This document shows positions 1 to 5,002 of a stretch of 5,529 nt of DNA, in pieces (position 1 is the first letter of the stretch; the number at the start of each line of letters is the position of its first letter). Origin of the DNA: an uncultured Bacilli bacterium (GTDB lineage Bacteria > Bacillota_I > Bacilli_A > RF39 > UBA660); assembly GCA_947631655.1 (NCBI GenBank), contig CANRME010000080.1, forward strand, positions 1 to 5,529. The letters are read 5' to 3'. The notes under the pieces were generated by a model that was given only the letters and a program-made list of their open reading frames with translations, searched no databases and was not told where the DNA came from. Position numbers and translations under genes: made by a program.

Positions 1-9
1 GGAGATATT

Positions 10-546
10 ATGGATATTAAAGAAATTGAACAAAAAATGCAAGGAGCTATTACTAATTTAGAAGCAAGATTAGTAACTATTAGAGCAGGAAGAGCTAATC
101 CCTCTATGTTAAATGGTATTAACGTTGATTATTATGGCGTTCCAACACCTATTCAAAGTTTAGCAACAATTAATGTTCCTGAAGCGAGAGAATTATTTAT
201 TAAACCATTTGATAGAAATACTTTAAAAGATATTGAAAGAGCGATTAATGAAGCAAATTTAGGTATTTCTCCCACTAATAATGGTGAAATGATTATCCTT
301 ACGGTACCTAAATTAACCGAAGAAACCAGAAAAGAATATGTTAAACAAGCTAAAGAAGAAGCTGAAAAAGCTAAAGTCGCTTTAAGAAATATTCGCCAAG
401 ATGCTAATAATGATGTTAAAAAGTTAGAACTTCCTGAAGATCAAGAAAAAAATACTCTAGAAGATATTCAAGAATTAATTACTAAATACAATAAAATTGT
501 TGATGATAAATGTAAAGAAAAAGAAAATGAATTGATGACAGTATAG
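10..546 (+). CDS. frr: Ribosome recycling factor (RRF)
   Basis: RRF works in the cytoplasm with EF-G to split the post-termination ribosome so that its subunits can be reused. The 178-residue product is close to the usual length of about 185 and looks complete. Family signatures are visible throughout: the N-terminal helix with RAGRANPSML (residues 25-34), YYGVPTPI (41-48), the ATINVPEAR strand (52-60), LGISPTNNG (84-92), PKLTEETR (100-107), and LRNIRQDAN (125-133), where R129 corresponds to the conserved arginine of domain I. The Lys/Glu-rich C-terminal helix ends in a typical KEKE-type tail. Residues of roughly 30-105 form the inserted domain II, and the flanking helices form the three-helix bundle. 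A GGAG Shine-Dalgarno at 1-4 sits five bases before the ATG, which supports this start. The gene is normally preceded by pyrH/tsf, which would lie off the left edge. Its stop codon overlaps another strong Shine-Dalgarno. Identification is secure. Confidence 0.98.
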   Translation: MDIKEIEQKMQGAITNLEARLVTIRAGRANPSMLNGINVDYYGVPTPIQSLATINVPEARELFIKPFDRNTLKDIERAINEANLGISPTNNGEMIILTVPKLTEETRKEYVKQAKEEAEKAKVALRNIRQDANNDVKKLELPEDQEKNTLEDIQELITKYNKIVDDKCKEKENELMTV

Positions 547-624
547 GAGGTCTTATAATGGATGGAGAATAAAAAATATAATTAGAAGAGAAAGGAAAAT
601 AGACATGGAAGCTTAAATACTTAA
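545..624 (+). pseudogene. Possible gene remnant behind frr (Shine-Dalgarno plus tiny ORFs)
   Basis: A perfect AGGAGG (545-550) overlaps the frr stop codon and stands seven bases before an ATG at 558, exactly as for a translationally coupled next gene. That frame encodes only MDGE before TAA. A second ATG at 562 reads MENKKYN and meets TAG at 583-585. The same frame then continues as KRKENRHGSLNT to a TAA at 622-624, which touches the terminator stem. uppS (undecaprenyl diphosphate synthase) follows frr in many Firmicutes, and UppS proteins end in an Arg-rich RRFGG-like tail. The second half is therefore faintly reminiscent of an internally deleted uppS. The similarity is very short and may be chance. 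Alternatives are a true micro-ORF or plain 3' untranslated sequence. Confidence 0.3.
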
Positions 625-646
625 AAAAGAGCATTATTGCTCTTTT
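625..646. terminator. Two-way intrinsic terminator between frr and the DUF488 gene
   Basis: A 9-bp perfect inverted repeat, AAAAGAGCA / TGCTCTTTT (625-633 and 638-646), encloses a TTAT loop. On the + strand it is followed by an interrupted T-rich tail. On the - strand the stem runs into six T residues, so it can stop both the frr transcript and the leftward transcript. The stop codon of the DUF488 gene (645-647) lies inside the stem. Confidence 0.85.
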
Positions 647-1109
647 ATTTTGCTCTAATAAGTTTATTTTCTTTTTCCATTATCTCACGTAGCATTTCTT
701 TAATATAAGTAGGACGAGGGAACTCTCCTAAATAGTATTCCCGATTATAAACTTCTTTAACTTCAACATTTAAAGTAAGTTCTAACCAAAAAGCTACAAT
801 ATGTCTATGACAAAATTCATAGTAATCTTCATAACATAGTAATATCGAATTATCTAAAATTTGATATACTTCTACTGGATCTAATTTAGATAATACTTGT
901 TTATAGTATTCTAGGATATAATAACGATTATTTTCAAGTTCATCTATTTTCCCTCTATTATCATGCCATATTTTCCAAAACTCTTTTTTAGGTGCTAAAT
1001 TTGGGAAAGCTTCTCCTACAAAGCCCATATCCTTTCCCCGATTACCCGAAATCGCTACTAAGCGGTACTTACTATTGATTATATTTTTATGACTTGCTGT
1101 ATATATCAT
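645..1109 (-). CDS. DUF488-family protein
   Basis: This 154-residue soluble protein matches the DUF488 family, whose biochemical role is not firmly established. The beginning has the family pattern MIYTASHKNI followed by LVAISGNRGK (17-26), then FPNLAPKKEFW (35-45). The family hallmark is ILLCYEDYYEFCHR (89-102), with C92, E94 and the C100-H101-R102 triad, followed by an amphipathic helix and the strand VEVKEVY. Conserved Cys/His/Arg residues suggest a catalytic or metal-binding site, but no substrate can be named from sequence. The ATG directly follows the TAA of the upstream 478-residue gene, giving TAAATG. Its GGAGG (1118-1122) lies inside the last codons of that gene, so translation is almost certainly coupled and the two proteins probably act together. 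It is the last gene of the leftward unit, ending in the shared hairpin. Family assignment is good; function is unknown. Confidence 0.8.
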   Translation of the reverse strand: MIYTASHKNIINSKYRLVAISGNRGKDMGFVGEAFPNLAPKKEFWKIWHDNRGKIDELENNRYYILEYYKQVLSKLDPVEVYQILDNSILLCYEDYYEFCHRHIVAFWLELTLNVEVKEVYNREYYLGEFPRPTYIKEMLREIMEKENKLIRAK

Positions 1110-2546
1110 TTAATTTTCCTCCAAATTTCTTTTTAAAGTATTACCTAAAATATTACCAAATACTATTTTACTGTAAAAATAATATTCTGGTCTATCTTTA
1201 TATTTATTAAATATATCTATTAACTCTTTATCTTTAGTTAATGTATAATATGTTTTAATAAATAATAATTTCTTAATGGTATTATCATTTACTGGACTTT
1301 GAAATACTTCATCACAAAAAAATATTGCTTCAATCATCAGAAAATCAAAATCGCTTTCTTCCACTTGGACCATCTTATTTTCTTCAAAAACTTTCCCAAT
1401 ATTTTCTTCTTGATATAAGTTTAAATCTCCATCATCTAAAGCATATAATAAACGATTCTTAGTAAGTTCTAGGGTTTGTGTTTTATTAGTCTTTAAATAA
1501 TTATTTAATTCGTATAAATAAGTTGTAAAGAAAATATTTTCGATAGTAGGGGATAGATAATTAGAATATGTTCTTTTGCTAATTACCGTTTCTTCGGCTT
1601 CTTTCCCATCATCTTCATCGTTTTCCTCTTCATTTTTACTTTCTTCGTAGGATTCCACTAAATCCTCGGCATCAGCTTCTGGAAGTTCAATAGTTTCAAT
1701 ATCGCTAAAATCATCATCATCTTCATCATCTTCAAATCCTTTCATTCCTACCCATTTTAATAAAGAAGATAATTTAAGAGAACTTAAGGATTCGGTTCCG
1801 AAAATGGCATATTGGTATAATGATTTTAATTGCGGAATAATATTGAAAATAACGCTTCCTTCTTTATCCACCTCTGGTGCAACATAATAATCGCATTTCT
1901 TCCATACTTCATAATCAATTGGCAATTCCTCATAATCAACTGATTCTCTTAAAGAAAGAGCAGTATATCTAAATGCATCAGCACTTTCTTCTGGGATATT
2001 TTTTAAATCATATAAAAATAGTTCTCTTATGAATAAATGTTTTGCTAATTTACTATCATTGTTTAAATAATCTCTTTCTATTTGGTTTTCAATATTCAAA
2101 TATTTAATTAAAATATTTTTAATTGTTTTAATATCTAGTAAAGAAAATATATTATCAGAATATATGGCATCATAAAATCTTTTAATACCTTTAGTGTGTT
2201 GTTCTATTTCGGTCATTGCTTGAATTAAATCATCATAATCAGCTCTATCTTTAAGTTTTAAAGAATTACTATTATAAGCTTCAAATAAATTAGGATATTT
2301 ATTTAGAATATTGTTTATAACTACAAAAAAAGGTAAAGTTTTAAATTTTGGTTCTTCTTCCCATTTATCTTCTAAATAATAAATTTGATCTAAATCATGA
2401 TTATGATAATTAACTAATACTTCTTCCAATATTGTATTATATAAATTTTTTAAAGTAGAATATTTAATTATTTTTTTCTTTTCATAAGCTAAATTAATAC
2501 TAAATAAAATAATTGTAATATATTCATAAGGAACTATTATTTCCAT
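1110..2546 (-). CDS. Unrecognised 478-residue protein with acidic central segment
   Basis: I do not recognise this protein. It has three visible parts. The N-terminal region (about 1-268) is rich in predicted helix, with many Tyr, Asn, Leu and Ile residues and repeated IKNILIKYL-like helices. An acidic low-complexity linker follows (about 271-320), with 28 Asp/Glu in 50 residues. A second helical region (about 322-478) completes it. There is no clear signal peptide. Residues 8-20 are hydrophobic but short, so a membrane anchor is unlikely. No nuclease, ATPase, methyltransferase or HTH motif is obvious. The ATG is preceded by AAAGGAG (2557-2563) at a ten-base spacing. An extended -10 promoter candidate lies just upstream, and the coupled DUF488 gene follows with no gap. 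The layout of two helical domains joined by a charged linker would suit a scaffold or protein-interaction role, but this is inference only. Confidence 0.75.
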   Translation of the reverse strand: MEIIVPYEYITIILFSINLAYEKKKIIKYSTLKNLYNTILEEVLVNYHNHDLDQIYYLEDKWEEEPKFKTLPFFVVINNILNKYPNLFEAYNSNSLKLKDRADYDDLIQAMTEIEQHTKGIKRFYDAIYSDNIFSLLDIKTIKNILIKYLNIENQIERDYLNNDSKLAKHLFIRELFLYDLKNIPEESADAFRYTALSLRESVDYEELPIDYEVWKKCDYYVAPEVDKEGSVIFNIIPQLKSLYQYAIFGTESLSSLKLSSLLKWVGMKGFEDDEDDDDFSDIETIELPEADAEDLVESYEESKNEEENDEDDGKEAEETVISKRTYSNYLSPTIENIFFTTYLYELNNYLKTNKTQTLELTKNRLLYALDDGDLNLYQEENIGKVFEENKMVQVEESDFDFLMIEAIFFCDEVFQSPVNDNTIKKLLFIKTYYTLTKDKELIDIFNKYKDRPEYYFYSKIVFGNILGNTLKRNLEEN

Positions 2547-2573
2547 AATACCAAAACTCCTTTACAAAATAAT

Positions 2574-2582
2574 ATTATATCA
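2574..2582 (-). promoter_or_regulatory. Extended -10 promoter candidate for the 478-residue gene
   Basis: Read on the - strand, TGATATAAT gives a consensus TATAAT (2574-2579) with the TGn extension. It lies in the 62-base gap behind the GNAT gene and just ahead of the AAAGGAG Shine-Dalgarno. No good -35 is present at 16-18 bases, where only AT-rich sequence is found. In such AT-rich DNA a chance match is possible. If real, the two downstream genes can be transcribed apart from the GNAT gene. Confidence 0.4.
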
Positions 2583-2608
2583 TAGAATATTTAATATTGT
2601 TTATTATA

Positions 2609-3097
2609 TTATATTAAATTTAACTTTTTAGTTCTGGATTCATTAAAACATAGTTCATTACCATAAGTATTACGTGATATATAACTTAATTGCCAATTAT
2701 ATCTTTTAATAAAAGATTTAAACATAATTAATTTATAAGCTGGTATTTCAATCACGGGAGTAGGAGTATTTAAGTATTTCATTCCTTCTTCAATTAGCAT
2801 TGTTCCAATTCCCATTTTACGATATTTATCTTTAACATATAACGTACATATCTTTTGTTCTTCTAAAGTATTCTTTAAAGCTATAATTGCAATAATTTCA
2901 TTTAATTTTTGGGGATTTCTTATAAATAGAACATCTCTTTCTCCTGATGCTATACCTGGTACTTGTTTATTATAAAACCAGTTTTTATAATTAGGATAAT
3001 CATCAGTAATAAATTTCGTTGTTTTAAAAATATTTGTAACTAACTTTTTAAATTCTTCTCTATCAAGATAATATTTTAAACTCTCTATCTTTATCAT
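2609..3097 (-). CDS. GNAT-family N-acetyltransferase
   Basis: This is a 162-residue single-domain GNAT protein that would transfer an acetyl group from acetyl-CoA to an amine. The substrate cannot be told from sequence. The family's motif A is clear: the strand CTLYVKDKYRKMGIGTMLIEEGMKYL (84-109) contains the R93-x-x-G96-x-G98 pyrophosphate-binding loop and the following helix. The preceding strand IIAIIALKN (68-76) is the central beta-strand, and residues 126-137 (FKSFIKRYNWQL) resemble the C-terminal motif B helix. The N-terminal 60 residues are less typical, with an aromatic stretch (DYPNYKNWFYNK) that may form the acceptor side. The start is supported by AAGGAG (3107-3112) nine bases upstream and by a good promoter behind it. 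The gene leads the leftward set, with 62 bases to the next gene and no convincing terminator between, so partial co-transcription is likely. Confidence 0.85.
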   Translation of the reverse strand: MIKIESLKYYLDREEFKKLVTNIFKTTKFITDDYPNYKNWFYNKQVPGIASGERDVLFIRNPQKLNEIIAIIALKNTLEEQKICTLYVKDKYRKMGIGTMLIEEGMKYLNTPTPVIEIPAYKLIMFKSFIKRYNWQLSYISRNTYGNELCFNESRTKKLNLI

Positions 3098-3127
3098 ACA
3101 AGAATACTCCTTAATAATTTAAAATGT

Positions 3128-3156
3128 ATTTTAACACATTTTTTCCTTTAAAACAA
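3128..3156 (-). promoter_or_regulatory. Vegetative-type promoter of the GNAT gene
   Basis: On the - strand, TTGTTT (3151-3156) and TAAAAT (3128-3133) are separated by exactly 17 bases, and the -10 carries the TGn extension. The predicted transcript begins near 3121, a short distance ahead of the Shine-Dalgarno. An imperfect operator-like inverted repeat, AAAATGT / ACATTTT (3121-3127 and 3136-3142), straddles the -10. The region overlaps the opposing promoter of the ASCH gene. Confidence 0.6.
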
Positions 3157-3160
3157 TTTG

Positions 3161-3169
3161 TGCTATAAT
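3161..3169 (+). promoter_or_regulatory. Extended -10 promoter of the ASCH gene
   Basis: TGCTATAAT combines the TGn extension with a perfect TATAAT (3164-3169). The -35 position (about 3141-3147, TTTTCCT) is poor, as is tolerated in extended -10 promoters. The predicted start near 3176 leaves a very short leader before the Shine-Dalgarno at 3182-3188. The promoter faces away from, and overlaps, the GNAT promoter, so the two could compete for polymerase. Confidence 0.6.
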
Positions 3170-3194
3170 AAAACTTATAAAAGAGGTGAAACTT

Positions 3195-3539
3195 ATGCAA
3201 ACTCATATTATGAAACTTCAACCCGAGTATTATGATTTTATTCTTAAAGGTACTAAAAGAATTGAAATTAGATTAAATGATGAAAAAAGAAAATTAATTA
3301 AAGTAGGGGATATTATTGAATTTCAAAGAGAACCAAAATTACAAGAAAGCTTTAAAGTCAAAGTGACAAATTTATTAAACTATTCTTCTTTTAAAGAAAT
3401 ATTTAATGATTTTGATATTTCTATCTTAGCTAGTAATGATACTACTAAAGAAGAGTTACTAACTACTTTAGAAAAGTTTTATCCCAAAGAAAAACAAGCT
3501 AAGTACGGGGCGTTATGTATTAAATTTAAATTAATATAA
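3195..3539 (+). CDS. ASCH-domain protein
   Basis: This 114-residue protein looks like a single ASCH domain, a PUA-related beta-barrel fold thought to bind RNA or modified nucleosides. Some members, such as E. coli YqfB, hydrolyse N4-acetylcytidine. Visible family features are MKLQPEYYDFILKGTKRIEIRLNDEKR (6-32), carrying the G19-x-K21-x-x-E24-x-R26 signature, then the VGDIIEF strand-turn (37-43), and a closing YGALCIKFKL strand (104-113). I place the start at the ATG at 3195 because AGAGGTG (3182-3188) is correctly spaced for it. An in-frame GTG at 3186 lies inside that Shine-Dalgarno and would add only three residues (MKL), so it is unlikely to be used. The gene stands alone on the + strand, facing a tRNA gene. 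Whether it acts on RNA, a nucleoside or as a translation regulator is open. Confidence 0.8.
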   Translation: MQTHIMKLQPEYYDFILKGTKRIEIRLNDEKRKLIKVGDIIEFQREPKLQESFKVKVTNLLNYSSFKEIFNDFDISILASNDTTKEELLTTLEKFYPKEKQAKYGALCIKFKLI

Positions 3540-3540
3540 A

Positions 3541-3562
3541 AAAGTCCGCCAAAACGGACTTT
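3541..3562. terminator. Two-way terminator between the ASCH gene and tRNA-Arg
   Basis: An 8-bp perfect stem, AAAGTCCG / CGGACTTT (3541-3548 and 3555-3562), has a six-base loop. Read on the - strand it ends in a run of six T residues, making a strong terminator for the tRNA transcript. Read on the + strand the T-tail is shorter and broken, so it is a weaker stop for the ASCH gene, whose TAA is one base away. Confidence 0.85.
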
Positions 3563-3574
3563 AATTACTTAAGA

Positions 3575-3651
3575 TGGTGTCCCCGAAGCGATTCGAACGC
3601 TTGACCGTACGCTTAGAAGGCGTATGCTCTATCCAGCTGAGCTACGAGGAC
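3575..3651 (-). tRNA. tRNA-Arg, anticodon UCU, with encoded CCA
   Basis: The - strand folds into a full cloverleaf. The acceptor stem GTCCTCG pairs with CGGGGAC, including one G-T pair, and the D arm is GCTC / GAGC. The anticodon stem TACGC / GCGTA holds the loop CTTCTAA with anticodon TCT at 3615-3617. The variable loop is CGGTC. The T arm AAGCG / CGCTT holds the invariant TTCGAAT loop. The discriminator is A, followed by genomically encoded CCA (3575-3577). The anticodon reads AGA/AGG, and AGA is by far the dominant Arg codon in the neighbouring genes. It has its own promoter upstream and a strong terminator downstream. Confidence 0.97.
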
Positions 3652-3681
3652 AAGAACGCTTTTTTTAAAAAGCACAAACTA

Positions 3682-3710
3682 ATTATAATATAAACTAAAC
3701 TAAATAGCAA
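3682..3710 (-). promoter_or_regulatory. Housekeeping promoter of tRNA-Arg
   Basis: On the - strand, TTGCTA (3705-3710) and a perfect TATAAT (3682-3687) are exactly 17 bases apart. Transcription would begin near 3675, giving a leader of about 24 bases before the mature tRNA. Most of that leader is an A/T hairpin, GCTTTTT / AAAAAGC (3658-3664 and 3667-3673). This is one of the best matches to the vegetative consensus in the window. Confidence 0.75.
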
Positions 3711-3716
3711 GACTTT

Positions 3717-4646
3717 TTATTTTATTACAAGCGTTTCTTTACCATCGGAAATAAATATTACTTCTTTAATATTTAAGGTATCTTTTAAAGAAAGAGCTAT
3801 AGCATATTTTACTTCTTCTAGAATTTTTTTATCTGTTATATCACTAAAAACATAGTTATTCCAGGTAAGTTTTACTTGGTTTTCTAATATTTCGTAATCA
3901 AGTAGAGTAGCATTAGATTCTAAAAAGCTCATCAAATTTGTCTGACGCAAAGGCGTACTTTTTAAGTTTTCAATCACAATATTTACTTTATCATCAGAGG
4001 AATTTATATATCTGGTAATTGGTACGAAATAAATATCATCATTATCCATACTACTATAATAAGTAGTAGTAGAAATAACATCCTTAAAAGTTGTTAAATC
4101 ATATACTTTATTTATTCCATAATCTCTCGTAAGTATTTGAGGTAAAACTTTTTTACTATTAGGTAGTTCTCTTAAGTAGGTATCACCCACAAAAATCATA
4201 ACTTTGTTAATCCCATCTAATTCGGTTAAAGAATAAACTATCGCTTCAATCATTTTTTCTTCGTCTTTAGCAGATATATTTAATAATTCTTTAGAAAATA
4301 CTACCTTAATCAAATTTTCTGTAATACTTATATTTTCTATTTTGGTATTCTCTGGAATAATTGGTTTAAAGCTTGAGGGGATTCTTTCTTTCATTTCACT
4401 ATTAATCGTTAAAGTTGTAAGAATTTTTTTCGCTTTTGTTATAATTTCTTTATCATTTATAACGATACTAGTTCGAGCGATATAATTATTTTTATCTACT
4501 AAATAAATACTTGTTTTTAATGGTTCTTGATATTCTATCTCTTCTTCAATCGTCGTATTTTTATCCGGAAATAAATAGATAATTAATAAAACAAATAAAG
4601 ATAAACCTGCAATAATAAGTTTCCTTATAGCACTTCTTTTAAGCAT
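3717..4646 (-). CDS. gerM: GerM-like sporulation protein, two GerMN domains
   Basis: The protein has a cytoplasmic basic start, one membrane segment (about residues 9-26, LIIAGLSLFVLLIIYLF region), and two tandem GerMN domains outside (about 46-160 and 205-302). Each domain shows the family pattern: a YLVDKNNYIA / YFVPITRYIN strand, a helix, an ITENLIKVVFSKELL / ILENQVKLTWNNYV strand pair, a long helix with aIvySLTEL or AIALSLKDT, and a final INKVMIFVGD / IKEVIFISDG strand. In B. subtilis GerM is needed for engulfment and stabilises the SpoIIQ-SpoIIIAH channel. That GerM is a lipoprotein, whereas this one has no cysteine and so no lipobox, and must be held by the membrane helix. I choose ATG 4646 because AGGTG (4653-4657) is six bases upstream. 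The in-frame GTG at 4655 lies inside that ribosome site. Length is then 309 residues. No clear promoter or terminator of its own is visible. Confidence 0.88.
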   Translation of the reverse strand: MLKRSAIRKLIIAGLSLFVLLIIYLFPDKNTTIEEEIEYQEPLKTSIYLVDKNNYIARTSIVINDKEIITKAKKILTTLTINSEMKERIPSSFKPIIPENTKIENISITENLIKVVFSKELLNISAKDEEKMIEAIVYSLTELDGINKVMIFVGDTYLRELPNSKKVLPQILTRDYGINKVYDLTTFKDVISTTTYYSSMDNDDIYFVPITRYINSSDDKVNIVIENLKSTPLRQTNLMSFLESNATLLDYEILENQVKLTWNNYVFSDITDKKILEEVKYAIALSLKDTLNIKEVIFISDGKETLVIK

Positions 4647-4693
4647 TTTCTTCACCTAATTAAGTATATTTATTATTATCTAAAAAAAGACAT

Positions 4694-4716
4694 AAAAAAA
4701 GCTCAAATATTTTGAG
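4694..4716 (-). terminator. Intrinsic terminator behind gerE
   Basis: On the - strand a CTCAAA / TTTGAG stem (4711-4716 with 4702-4707, loop of three) is followed by C and then seven T residues (A-run at 4694-4700). It begins just beyond the gerE stop codon and separates gerE from gerM, so gerM probably needs its own promoter or read-through. Confidence 0.75.
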
Positions 4717-4717
4717 T

Positions 4718-4924
4718 TTAAAGTTCAATTTCTTTTAATTTTAATAATTCTACCACCGCTTGAGCTCTTCCTTTGACACCTAACTTTAACATCGCATTAG
4801 AAATATGATTTCGCACTGTCTTTTCACTTATTCTTAATGTACTAGCAATTTCTTTAGTCGATTTATTTAAGATTAACAGATTAAAGACTTCTCTTTCTCT
4901 AGGTGTTAATATTTTATTATTCAT
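4718..4924 (-). CDS. gerE: GerE, late mother-cell sporulation transcription factor
   Basis: GerE is a stand-alone LuxR/FixJ-type helix-turn-helix regulator that binds DNA as a dimer. In the mother cell it activates and represses sigma-K genes for spore coat and maturation. The 68-residue product is nearly all HTH domain: LTPREREVFNLL (6-17), then STKEIASTLRISEKTVRNHISNAM (22-45), then LKLGVKGRAQAVVELL. The stretch from KEIAS through KTVRNHISNAM and LGVKGR is almost the same as in B. subtilis GerE (74 residues), so it is orthologous rather than a generic LuxR protein; there is no receiver domain. The start is supported by an AGGAAGTGAG ribosome site (4930-4939) directly upstream. The gene has its own sigma-K-like promoter and its own terminator, so it forms a single-gene unit between spoIIIAH and gerM. 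In B. subtilis gerE and gerM are also near neighbours. Confidence 0.95.
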   Translation of the reverse strand: MNNKILTPREREVFNLLILNKSTKEIASTLRISEKTVRNHISNAMLKLGVKGRAQAVVELLKLKEIEL

Positions 4925-4956
4925 TACTTCTCACTTCCTATATGAGTACTTTACTT

Positions 4957-4984
4957 TATTGTATGAGAATTTTAAAAAGGAAGT
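4957..4984 (-). promoter_or_regulatory. Sigma-K-type promoter of gerE
   Basis: On the - strand, CATACAATA (4957-4965) fits the sigma-K -10 pattern CATAnnnTA in full. An AC dinucleotide (4983-4984) stands 17 bases upstream, the expected place of the sigma-K -35. The same -10 also fits the related sigma-E pattern, but no sigma-E-like -35 is evident. Transcription would start near 4950, about 25 bases before the gerE ATG. In B. subtilis gerE is transcribed by sigma-K, which agrees. The -35 lies inside the hairpin behind spoIIIAH. Confidence 0.65.
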
Positions 4985-4994
4985 GCGGCCTTTT
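4974..4994 (-). terminator. Probable weak terminator behind spoIIIAH
   Basis: On the - strand AAAAGG (4989-4994) pairs with CCTTTT (4975-4980) around an eight-base loop, followed by one further T and then A residues. It begins eight bases after the spoIIIAH stop. The stem is short and its T residues are shared with the stem, so termination may be partial. It overlaps the proposed gerE -35. Confidence 0.45.
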
Positions 4995-5002
4995 ACCTAA
5001 TT

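Noticed and set aside
558..585. MDGE and MENKKYN as real small genes
   Set aside because: They are 4 and 7 codons with no recognisable product. They are recorded instead as part of a possible remnant.
1520..2546. The 478-residue protein as a membrane protein or a defence ATPase
   Set aside because: The only hydrophobic stretch (residues 8-20) is too short for a confident membrane span, and no Walker A/B or nuclease motif is visible.
2583..2608. AATATT-rich inverted repeat between the GNAT gene and the 478-residue gene as a terminator
   Set aside because: It contains no G-C pairs of note and no T-tract. In such AT-rich DNA short palindromes are expected.
3186..3194. GTG start for the ASCH gene
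   Set aside because: The codon overlaps the Shine-Dalgarno that serves the ATG at 3195, leaving no ribosome site of its own.
3658..3673. Hairpin GCTTTTT / AAAAAGC between gerM and tRNA-Arg as a gerM terminator
   Set aside because: It is nearly all A-T, has no T-run after it on the - strand, and lies downstream of the tRNA promoter, inside the tRNA leader. It is better seen as leader structure or chance.
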